A stretch of DNA of 64,000 bases from contig CAJULA010000017.1 of assembly GCA_910587155.1 (NCBI GenBank), forward strand, positions 21,334-85,333, in the 5' to 3' direction. The translations under genes and the position numbers were made by a program. The stretch is from an uncultured Lachnospiraceae bacterium (lineage in GTDB: Bacteria > Bacillota > Clostridia > Lachnospirales > Lachnospiraceae). How positions within the stretch are numbered: the first letter of the stretch is position 1; every line of letters begins with the position of its first letter. The notes below the pieces were generated by a model, which saw only the letters and a list, made by a program, of their open reading frames with translations, had not been told where the DNA came from and made no database searches. This document shows positions 58,084 to 64,000 of this stretch, in pieces.

Positions 58084-58110
58084 GGAAACGCTGATTTAAT
58101 CAGCATTTCC
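58084..58110 (-). repeat. Dispersed palindrome, copy 5 (reverse orientation)
   Basis: GGAAACGCTGATT, central T, AATCAGCATTTCC, between the Rpn remnant and the Sel1 remnant, flanked by TAG and TTA. Confidence 0.85.
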
Positions 58111-58129
58111 TTAGCTCTCAAATACGATT

Positions 58130-58483
58130 TTACCTTTTGAAATCTCTGAATTTCTTACTGTTCAGCGCATTTTCGGCGGCACGGTTGTCATGCTTCGCCG
58201 CCTTGGTAAAGCTGTCAAAGGCTTTCTGTAAATCGACCTCTACTCCCAGGCCCTTTACGTACATATCTCCCAATTCATATAAGGCATTATCATTTCGATG
58301 CTCTGCCAGCTGAAGATACAACCTTCTTGCCACCGGATAGTCTTTTTCTCCGCCGGTTCCTCCGCTTCTATATAACAGCCCTCGGAATAGTAATCGCCAA
58401 GGCTGCACTGTGCCTCCATATGACCACCTTCAGCCAGTTCCTTCTTAGCGCCGGATAACCTCATCAAAATACTTTTGGGTCAT
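58130..58483 (-). pseudogene. Sel1-repeat protein broken by two frameshifts
   Basis: The frame starts ATG 58483 as MTQKYFDEVIRR then stops; a second frame continues AKKELAEGGHMEAQCSLGDY; a third frame, after a run of five A, continues EKDYPVARRLYLQLAEHR and ends NALYELGDMYVKGLGVEVDL with KAFDSFTKAAKH. Joined, they form two Sel1 units (LAEGGHMEAQCSLGDYYSEG and ALYELGDMYVKGLGV). Its start overlaps the DUF4240 stop by 4 bases (ATGA), so the genes were once coupled. Sequencing error at the A-run is possible; two separate shifts make decay likelier. Confidence 0.8.
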
Positions 58484-58938
58484 AATAAGCTTTTCCCCCA
58501 GCCTTCTTCATTGCTTCCGGTTTCGTAGCTCAATGGAGGAATATGCGGGTAGTCATCAACAGAACGCCGATGCTTTAGCGCCCACGCCTTCCCCGGAACA
58601 TAGAGCAAAGGCTCAAAGTCCATGCTCCAGACACGTCTCATTTTCCCCCTCTTGACCTTTTCATAGAAATCCGGCCCATTGATCAAAGCAACACACCTGG
58701 AATATAAAAATGTGTCATCACACATCAGCGGGTCAACCTTTTCGCATTGCTCCGCCAGCTTTTCCGTATCCAGATCATACAGCAGCTCCGTCATGAGATC
58801 ATCAAACTCAAAAATAATAGGGTCATCCTGCTTTGAGAGATATTTGATCAGCGGTTTCAGTACCTTATCATTATCCCCCTCCCTGCTCCAATCGCACAAC
58901 TCCATCGTAGTCCAAAAGAAATCAAATTTTCCGGGCAT
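58480..58938 (-). CDS. DUF4240-like protein
   Basis: 152 residues beginning MPGKFDFFWTTMELCDWSRE. The pattern FWxxMELxxW, KYLSKQDDPIIFEFDDLM, CDDTFLYSRCVALINGPDF follows DUF4240, a soluble domain found in toxin-immunity and other accessory regions of Firmicutes. AGGAGG lies 13 nt upstream, a longer gap than usual, so the start could be earlier in another frame. Overlaps the Sel1 remnant. Immunity function is only a possibility. Confidence 0.7.
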   Translation of the reverse strand: MPGKFDFFWTTMELCDWSREGDNDKVLKPLIKYLSKQDDPIIFEFDDLMTELLYDLDTEKLAEQCEKVDPLMCDDTFLYSRCVALINGPDFYEKVKRGKMRRVWSMDFEPLLYVPGKAWALKHRRSVDDYPHIPPLSYETGSNEEGWGKSLL

Positions 58939-59149
58939 AGCTGTTTTTCCACCTCCTGTAAATTCCGGTTTGCTGACGCAAACTGCTCACAAACGCTTCG
59001 TTTATTGATAAAGTACACGCACCTTTTGATCCAGTTCCCTGACCCACTCCGTGAACGCCGCCCCACGACAGCTCGCTGTCAAAAAACAATGCGGCCGCCC
59101 CGCCACCATCAAGTCAGGAGAGCAGGCAACCGCTGCTTCCCTGTCCCGG

Positions 59150-59494
59150 TTATGGTATCGTAATGATAAATTCCTCGTCATATTCATCATCCAGATCATC
59201 ATATGTCATTCGGATTTTATCCTCCGACAGCCACTCCAGACCAAAAGACACCGTTTCCATAAAGCCGCCGCCCGGATAGGTCCAGATATGCTTCTTCCCA
59301 TACCATGTCTTTTTATAGACATACGGCCGGCACACATGGTCATATTCCACAATAACCGTGTTTGTACCCCGCGGCGAAGTATGGACCTCCCGACAGGAAA
59401 CAAATAAAGCATTGCAGCAGCTCAGACAAAGGCATATAACCAGGAAAAACGCTGCCAGCAGTGCGATCTGTTTTATGTGTCTATTCTTCATCAT
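59150..59494 (-). CDS. Small lipoprotein-like protein (DUF5412-like)
   Basis: 114 residues. The N-terminus MMKNRHIKQIALLAAFFLVI leads to CLCLSCC, a plausible lipobox, then a short beta-rich domain (SPRGTNTVIVEYDHVCRPYV, KKTWYGKKHIWTYPGGG, YDEEFIITIP). The pattern SPxGxNTVxVE resembles DUF5412 family proteins. No neighbour gives a function. It sits in the decaying accessory patch but the frame is intact. Confidence 0.65.
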   Translation of the reverse strand: MMKNRHIKQIALLAAFFLVICLCLSCCNALFVSCREVHTSPRGTNTVIVEYDHVCRPYVYKKTWYGKKHIWTYPGGGFMETVSFGLEWLSEDKIRMTYDDLDDEYDEEFIITIP

Positions 59495-59686
59495 CCTCGT
59501 CCCCGGTCATAGAATTGATAAACACTATGATAGATGGCGCCAAAATCTGATTTTCATACATGGATTGTTATCTCCTTTTACGTCATTATCCATCAACATA
59601 TTTTAAAATATAAATTCCAACTTTTTATCTACTTTTGTCCAAACGGAATGCAAAAACAGCATTCCGGCGCTGTACGGTCTGCGCAG

Positions 59687-60028
59687 CTAGTGCGCAGACC
59701 TGCCGGTATAATTGCCCTGTACCTCCGCAGGGAGCTCTTCATACTGTACTTCACTCCATTCCAGGACGCCGCGGATGGGCATGACAGTCAGGCGAATAAA
59801 CGCGCCCTCCTTCAATTCCCTTGATGTCCCCAAGGTAATGTCTTTTCCTTTTCCATCTTCATCACAGCAAAATAAGGTGTAGGAATAATCCATATTTCCG
59901 CGGAAGCTGATTACGCCGCCTTTTGTCTCAAGCTGTTCCAGTTTGCTATTGTCAACCTGCCCATAATAATAAGTGCTGTCGGCCCCGGAAAGAAACCATA
60001 TACAAAAACACAGAAAGCCTGCTACAAC
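59687..60028 (-). pseudogene. YxeA/DUF1093 family protein without a start
   Basis: An open frame from the base after TAA (60029-60031) to 59687 reads VVAGFLCFCIWFLSG, then YYYGQVDNSKLEQLETKGG, MDYSYTLFCCDEDGKGKDI and GAFIRLTVMPIRGVLEWSEV, ending in ELPAEVQGNYTGRSAH. This is a YxeA-like secreted protein with part of its signal peptide. No ATG, GTG or TTG with a ribosome site opens the frame, so the 5' end has been lost; a short ATG-started piece from 59893 is not credible. Confidence 0.7.
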
Positions 60029-60190
60029 TTAAGAACCTCTGCCAAACCGATTTTTCGTACCTTCCCCCATGCAAGATTTGGAGCATCAAAATTTTAAAAA
60101 TAAACTGAAAATTAAGAATAAACTGAAAGTAAGGAAAGAACTGACCAGAGGCAAAGGACTAAAAGTACCAAGTCAAAAATAGGGACGAAG

Positions 60191-60224
60191 GAAAAGCCCC
60201 GGAAAATCAACGTCTTCCGAGGCT
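60191..60224 (-). terminator. Terminator of the tRNA-Glu/tRNA-Cys transcript
   Basis: AGCCCCGGAA (60195-60204) pairs with TTCCGAGGCT (60215-60224), one wobble; TTTTCC follows on the minus strand. Confidence 0.8.
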
Positions 60225-60231
60225 CCTGAAG

Positions 60232-60303
60232 AGGCGCAGACCGGATTTGAACCGGTGCGTACTGGTGTTGCAGACCATTGCCTTACCACTTGGCTACTGC
60301 GCC
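60232..60303 (-). tRNA. tRNA-Cys (anticodon GCA)
   Basis: On the minus strand the acceptor GGCGCAG pairs with CTGCGCC, the anticodon loop is CTGCAAC (anticodon GCA), and the T-arm reads ACCGGTTCAAATCCGGT. 72 nt, discriminator T, CCA not encoded. It follows tRNA-Glu. Confidence 0.95.
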
Positions 60304-60368
60304 ATATATTGATATAACTATATATATGCAGATTAACCATCTTTATACTGTTAATCTGAAAATAGGAC

Positions 60369-60440
60369 TGACTCCGACGGGAATCGAACCCGTGTTACCG
60401 CCGTGAAAGGGCGATGTCTTAACCGCTTGACCACGGAGCC
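60369..60440 (-). tRNA. tRNA-Glu (anticodon TTC)
   Basis: On the minus strand the acceptor GGCTCCG pairs with CGGAGTC, the anticodon loop is CTTTCAC (anticodon TTC), and the T-arm reads ACGGGTTCGATTCCCGT. 72 nt; CCA not encoded. Confidence 0.95.
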
Positions 60441-60855
60441 TTATCGGGAGCTGTTTCCCGCATGACACTGCCAGACACATCTGCCGTCGTCACGGCGACC
60501 TGACAGATGATATATTATCACAACTTCCCCGTTTTGGCAAGAGGGATTTTAAATTTTTTGGAAATACTTGTAACTGACCGATTACTTTTCACACCTGTGC
60601 CGTGCACCCACCCCATCCGCCTCTGCTAATGCAATACACTACTGAAAGCAGCCCTCTGCGGTTTTCCCCAGGATCCCGCCACACATTCTGCCGATGGCAA
60701 TTTCCAGATCATTGCCCTTTCTTCTGTCGGGATACTATCACATACTCATCGCAATGCTGCCACTCCGTGATGCACATTCGCTCCGTCCGGCGCACTCACA
60801 GTCTCAAGATTATATCCTGCCTTTTACATCCCCCGTAAGGCAACGATAAGCAGGT
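60441..60855. other. 415-bp gap without a recognised gene
   Basis: This stretch includes the tRNA-Glu upstream region. On the minus strand there are short fragments such as NLETVSAPDGANVHHG and GNDLEIAIGRMCGG in different frames, which look like a decayed gene, but I cannot name a family. No promoter or repeat was identified beyond this. Confidence 0.4.
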
Positions 60856-61719
60856 TCATACAGCTTCCTTCATCTCCTTTTTGCAGATAATCTTTGTTTT
60901 GGACGCATCCACCTTATCGCTTTCAAGGATCAGTTCATCAATGGCATCCGCCCGGATCACACCGCCGGAAGGATTCAGCACGCTGTCTATCTTTCCGCTG
61001 ATTTCCGCATCTACCGTAGAATATTCAAAGGCAAGTGTTGTATTCAACAGTTTGCAGTGCTTCATCACCAGGTGATCAATATAGCACATCCCTTGCAGGC
61101 TCTCCACCGTACAGTTTACCAGAGTCAGATTTCTGGCGTTCCATCCCAGATACTCCCCGGAAATGAAGGAATCGTACACCGCCACATTTTCACTGTTCCA
61201 GAATGCGTCTTTGGTAAGCATTCTGGCATGGTGAATTTCCATATTTTTCACCCCGTCAAAAGAATAATTGCCCACCAGTGAAAAATCCCGGAGAAACAGA
61301 TTACTGCTGTTCATGGCAAAGTAATCCCCTTTTGCCGTTACCTTCTCCAATGTCACATCATCACAGCTCCAGAGCGTCTCCTCCGCATTGGTAAAATCCA
61401 CATGAGAAAGCTTCACACCCCGGCAGCGCCGAAAGTTTTTTGGCGCTTCAATCACCGCATTTTCCACTGCAATATTATCCGTGTACCACACACCCGCACG
61501 GGCCATCTCAAACCAGGTACAGTTTCTCGCCACAATATTTTTTGCATACCATAAAGGATATTTCCATTTAAACAAACACCCTTCCAGTTCAATATCATGA
61601 CTTTCTTTCAGCGGTGATTCCCCATCCGCAAAGATACTGTCACAAATTTCCAGATCCACACCCTGAAACAATGCCCGTTCCCCTGTCAGATACGCCTGTC
61701 TGATCTCTTTTTTATTCAT
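60856..61719 (-). CDS. DUF3737 family beta-helix protein
   Basis: 287 residues from ATG 61719, with AGGAGG upstream. The sequence is a series of beta-helix rungs (SHDIELEGCLFKWKYPLWYA, VENAVIEAPKNFRRCRGVKL, GVKNMEIHHARMLTKDAFWN), typical of DUF3737. Cys and Trp recur at rung turns. No signal peptide. Function unknown; beta-helix proteins often bind or cut sugars. Transcribed with the 97-residue gene upstream and controlled, I infer, by the divergent LysR protein. Confidence 0.92.
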   Translation of the reverse strand: MNKKEIRQAYLTGERALFQGVDLEICDSIFADGESPLKESHDIELEGCLFKWKYPLWYAKNIVARNCTWFEMARAGVWYTDNIAVENAVIEAPKNFRRCRGVKLSHVDFTNAEETLWSCDDVTLEKVTAKGDYFAMNSSNLFLRDFSLVGNYSFDGVKNMEIHHARMLTKDAFWNSENVAVYDSFISGEYLGWNARNLTLVNCTVESLQGMCYIDHLVMKHCKLLNTTLAFEYSTVDAEISGKIDSVLNPSGGVIRADAIDELILESDKVDASKTKIICKKEMKEAV

Positions 61720-61763
61720 ATTACTTCCTCCTCTTTTCCCATAAAACATACCGACGACATTTA

Positions 61764-62057
61764 CTATAAGCCATCATCGTATTTCCGCTTACGCAGATGC
61801 CTGCCTGAACTGTACGCGCCCCCTGTTTCTCTTACAGTCCCCTCAATTTGACGGATCAGATAGTCCACACAGTAAATCCGTTTTTCATCCTGGTGTACCC
61901 GTTCAAGCAAATGTTCACGCTGATCTTCCAGCAACGCTAACTGCTTTTCCCGCCACCCCATATCAAACCAGTTCATAAACACCACGATCATTTCAGCATC
62001 GCACCCTGCGTCTTCCAGATTGCGGATCACCGATTCACGACTCCTTTCCACTGCCAT
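61764..62057 (-). CDS. Small hypothetical protein, first gene of the DUF3737 unit
   Basis: 97 residues with AAGGGGG upstream of ATG 62057. Mostly helical, charged (RESVIRNLEDAGCDAEMIVV, KQLALLEDQREHLLERVHQD, YLIRQIEGTVRETGG). A coiled coil is likely around residues 37-75. I do not recognise it. It lies 44 bp upstream of the DUF3737 gene on the same strand and across the operator from the LysR gene. Confidence 0.75.
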   Translation of the reverse strand: MAVERSRESVIRNLEDAGCDAEMIVVFMNWFDMGWREKQLALLEDQREHLLERVHQDEKRIYCVDYLIRQIEGTVRETGGAYSSGRHLRKRKYDDGL

Positions 62058-62136
62058 AGAAATACCCCCTTACCTACTTGATAGTCTCAGTATAAGGCCT
62101 GGCAGGCTATAATAGCAAATATTTATAATTAATAAT

Positions 62137-62161
62137 ATTCTATAGTAGAAACCTATAGAAT
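62137..62161. promoter_or_regulatory. Perfect inverted repeat, probable LysR operator
   Basis: ATTCTATAG (62137-62145), 7 bp, CTATAGAAT (62153-62161). Both 9-bp arms match exactly. It lies between the divergent DUF3737 unit (62057) and LysR gene (62245), the standard site for LysR control. Confidence 0.88.
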
Positions 62162-62244
62162 TTTGTGTTATAGTGAATGGTGGAATTATGGATGACAAAA
62201 TCTGTTATACACCATTACACTCCCATCAGAAAGGATCAAAAAAC

Positions 62245-63144
62245 ATGGAATTGCGTGTACTTCAGTATTTCCTGGCCATTGCCAGAGAACAGAGCATCAT
62301 ACGTGCCGCCGAATCTCTCCACCTCTCGCAGCCCACCCTCTCCACACAAATCAAAAACATGGAAGAAGAGCTGGGAAAACAGCTTCTGATCCGCGGTACA
62401 AAAGGCTCACGCAAAGTAACCCTGACAGAAGAAGGCATGATCCTCCGCAAACGCGCCGAAGAAATTCTGGAGCTGGTCAGAAAAACAGAAAACGAAATCA
62501 TCCGCTCCGATGAGGTGATATTGGGAGACGTATATATCGGCGCCGGAGAGACCGACAGCCTGCGTCTGCTGGCAAAAGCGGCAGGCAGGCTGAAATCGGA
62601 CTACCCCGGTATTCATTATCATATATCCAGTGGTAATGCCGCTTTTGTAAAAGAATGTCTTGACAAAGGGCTGATTGATTTCGGGATCATATTCGGCCAG
62701 CCTGATCTAAAAAAATATGAAGCTCTGCAGCTCCCCTCAAAGGATATTTGGGGCGTAATGATGCGAAAAGACTCTCCCCTGTCAAAAAAACCGGCCATTT
62801 CCCCGGAAGATCTGTGGGATCAGCCTCTCATTATCTCCCAGCAGGAGTCTGGCGGCGGCCAGCTTGTACAATGGATGAAACGCGGCATTTCCGAACTGAA
62901 TATTGTCGCCACCTACAACCTGCTCTTCAATGCCTCCCTTCTCGTGGAAGAAGGGCTGGGTTATGCCATTTCCTTTGACAAAATTATCAATACCTCCGGT
63001 GACAGCAGACTCTGCTTCCGCCCTCTGACACCGAAAAGGGAAGTGGAAATGCATATGATCTGGAAAAATTATCAAATCTTCTCTAAACCTGCGGAAAAAT
63101 TTCTGGAAATGATGCGGCATACAGCAGAAACAGACTCAGAATAA
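62245..63144 (+). CDS. LysR-family transcriptional regulator
   Basis: 299 residues from ATG 62245 (AAAGGA upstream); an in-frame extension to 62173 has no ribosome site. The N-terminal HTH (MELRVLQYFLAIAREQSIIR, RAAESLHLSQPTLSTQIKN) and type 2 ligand-binding domain are complete. The family member is close to CysL/YofA-like regulators but the ligand cannot be assigned. It probably controls the DUF3737 unit through the palindrome at 62137-62161. Confidence 0.94.
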   Translation: MELRVLQYFLAIAREQSIIRAAESLHLSQPTLSTQIKNMEEELGKQLLIRGTKGSRKVTLTEEGMILRKRAEEILELVRKTENEIIRSDEVILGDVYIGAGETDSLRLLAKAAGRLKSDYPGIHYHISSGNAAFVKECLDKGLIDFGIIFGQPDLKKYEALQLPSKDIWGVMMRKDSPLSKKPAISPEDLWDQPLIISQQESGGGQLVQWMKRGISELNIVATYNLLFNASLLVEEGLGYAISFDKIINTSGDSRLCFRPLTPKREVEMHMIWKNYQIFSKPAEKFLEMMRHTAETDSE

Positions 63145-63340
63145 TATGCAAAAATGTAACTTATAGTAAACTGTAATATATTTTAATCACACCATTTAAT
63201 TTACAGATATCTTTTAAATAACCTATAATATTTCATAGCTCATATGAAGTACAAAGAGTCTACGTCCGGACATTCTCTCTGCACATCACAGGCAAAAATT
63301 CAAGAAAAGGGGAAGATGCTGATGCTGTCCATGGTCTTAA

Positions 63341-63553
63341 ACGGGAAGCTATAGTTTCCCTGGTCTCCTGCAGCGCCAGCCTTCTCCTCTTTATGACAGA
63401 TTGTTTCTGAAAGGCCTGGATCCTTCTCTGCAATATCAGATTGACTGTGATAATAAACTTTACTACGGCAGTACATTGATGCAGGCATGCTACCCTCTTC
63501 CCGCTTTTTCAGGTGATTATCAGGCAATACAATTTTACCTGAAAGCCAAATAA
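63341..63553 (+). pseudogene. C-terminal remnant of a GH36 alpha-galactosidase
   Basis: A short frame ending at TAA 63551-63553 reads PLYDRLFLKGLDPSLQYQID, KLYYGSTLMQACYPLPAF and SGDYQAIQFYLKAK. This is the final beta-sandwich of GH36 alpha-galactosidases (RLxLKGLDPxxxYxI, GDYxSxxxxL). Upstream in another frame REAIVSLVSCS suggests a frameshift near 63370. The catalytic barrel is missing. The 5' flank from 63145 has no gene. Confidence 0.75.
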
Positions 63554-63557
63554 TAAA

Positions 63558-63596
63558 AGACAAAACAGCTGGCTTTAAAAGTCAGCTGTTTTGTCT
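63558..63596. terminator. Perfect 14-bp hairpin between two gene remnants
   Basis: AGACAAAACAGCTG (63558-63571) pairs with CAGCTGTTTTGTCT (63583-63596), 11-nt loop. It probably was the shared terminator of the convergent alpha-galactosidase and AraC genes. Confidence 0.75.
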
Positions 63597-63897
63597 GCGA
63601 TATTCTTGATCGGCAATTCCGTAAGCCGTAGCAACTGCCGGCACTGGTCAGTCTCTGCCGGATCAGGAATCCCTGATTCTCTGTAAGGTGATACTCATGA
63701 ATTTCGCCATTAACCGCATGAGAATATAAAATGCCGCAACCACTGATGATATAATGAAACAGAAAATGATTTCGTATGAATGGTCCAAAAGAATGAAGCG
63801 GCTCACATATCTCCCAACCATATTGACAGGGTTTGATATCAAGATAATTGTCATTTGGAAAAATAGCATAAAAATGATTTTTTGATAGAATACACAA
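63575..63897 (-). pseudogene. AraC-family regulator remnant with internal deletion
   Basis: The N-terminal ~80 residues (YGWEICEPLHSFGPFIRNH, FHYIISGCGILYSH, HLTENQGFLI) are the cupin domain of AraC regulators. At about 63660 the frame shifts into DQCRQLLRLTELPIKNIAD, a piece of the first helix-turn-helix, ending at TAA 63575-63577. Some 130 residues between are gone. GH36 and AraC genes are often neighbours, so both remnants come from one lost galactoside locus. Confidence 0.75.
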
Positions 63898-63926
63898 AAA
63901 CCTGCAAACAGCCTTGTCTACAGGTT
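63896..63926 (-). terminator. Short hairpin after tRNA-Asn
   Basis: On the minus strand AACCTG and CAGGTT (six pairs) enclose 16 nt and are followed by TTTG; positions 63899-63926. Probable end of the tRNA transcript. Confidence 0.6.
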
Positions 63927-63945
63927 TTTATGAAACTATTCATAC

Positions 63946-64000
63946 CTCCCCGAGCAGGGCTCGAACCTGCAACAACTCGGTTAACAGCCGAGTGCTCTAC
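63946..64000 (-). tRNA. tRNA-Asn (anticodon GTT), 5' part beyond the edge
   Basis: Minus-strand sequence shows the anticodon arm CTCGGCTGTTAACCGAG (anticodon GTT), T-arm GCAGGTTCGAGCCCTGC and the 3' acceptor TCGGGGA with discriminator G. The 5' acceptor strand lies outside the window. Confidence 0.92.

Noticed and set aside
9296..58110. CRISPR array made from the repeated 27-mers
   Set aside because: The copies are 1.6-20 kb apart in different gene gaps, with no regular spacers and no cas genes.
60602..60838. Plus-strand 78-codon frame in the gap after tRNA-Glu
   Set aside because: Pro/His/Ser-rich, no ribosome site, no recognisable domain; the gap looks like decayed minus-strand coding sequence.
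63300..63563. Minus-strand 87-codon frame
   Set aside because: It is antisense to the GH36 remnant, whose plus-strand frame shows family motifs.

Overview
The window looks like chromosome of an anaerobic, gut-associated clostridial Firmicute, most likely a Lachnospiraceae-type genome. The reasons are the hrcA-grpE-dnaK-dnaJ order behind a CIRCE operator, a reverse rubrerythrin, strong AGGAGG ribosome sites and sigma-A promoters, PRD/PTS regulators, a Gram-positive-type bile salt hydrolase, a glycine-reductase-like protein, and clostridial families such as DUF6465 and DUF3737. The species cannot be named from the sequence alone. Most genes lie on the minus strand. No phage, plasmid, CRISPR array or intact insertion sequence is visible.

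Layout. 1-3800: an FGGY sugar kinase (cut by the left edge) coupled to a BtpA/SgcQ protein, a divergent HAD phosphatase and two unknown membrane proteins. 3900-9070: the class I heat-shock operon with promoter, CIRCE and terminator. 9300-22550: mostly housekeeping genes (basic-tailed membrane protein, DUF6465, Na/Pi symporter, FlaR-like NTPase, reverse rubrerythrin, UppP, patatin, aminotransferase, HD-GYP protein, GNAT, cyclophilin, AGCS amino-acid symporter with a hairpin-rich leader). 22568-26873: a translationally coupled pair of a long secreted coiled-coil protein and an MMPL/RND-type membrane protein. 27212-29685: a secreted calcium-loop protein, bile salt hydrolase and metallophosphoesterase.

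29797-42199 is the most interesting block. It is a minus-strand series reading PRD/EIIA regulator, RDD protein, Lac/chitobiose-type PTS IIA-IIB-IIC, a 174-aa GrdB-like protein, a metal-ligand-less M42 homologue overlapping a normal M42 aminopeptidase, a glycosylasparaginase, an M20 dipeptidase, a MupG-type (DUF871) glycosidase, CutC and YitT. I infer a route that imports and phosphorylates an amino-sugar disaccharide or glyco-amino-acid, cuts the phosphorylated glycoside, releases GlcNAc from Asn and trims the peptide. 42301-49875 is a second PTS locus (EIICB, PepV-type dipeptidase, PRD activator, ribulose-phosphate-epimerase-like protein, HAD phosphatase, transaldolase-like protein). Its three promoter regions share a 13-bp motif, TTGCCACAATRAT, probably the activator site.

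49760-57605: a small conserved gene and DinB polymerase, an OpuC-type compatible-solute ABC transporter, a LysR/MATE divergent pair and an SRAP protein. 57685-60030 is a decaying accessory patch (Rpn tail, Sel1 and YxeA remnants, a DUF4240 protein, a lipoprotein), followed by tRNA-Glu and tRNA-Cys. 60856-63144 is a DUF3737 operon divergent from a LysR gene across a perfect 9-7-9 inverted repeat. 63341-64000 holds remnants of an alpha-galactosidase and an AraC regulator, then the 3' part of tRNA-Asn.

Two dispersed repeat families stand out. One is a 27-bp palindrome present five times, often supplying or abutting a stop codon. The other is a GATGCGGAACTGG-type element lying just upstream of ribosome sites.
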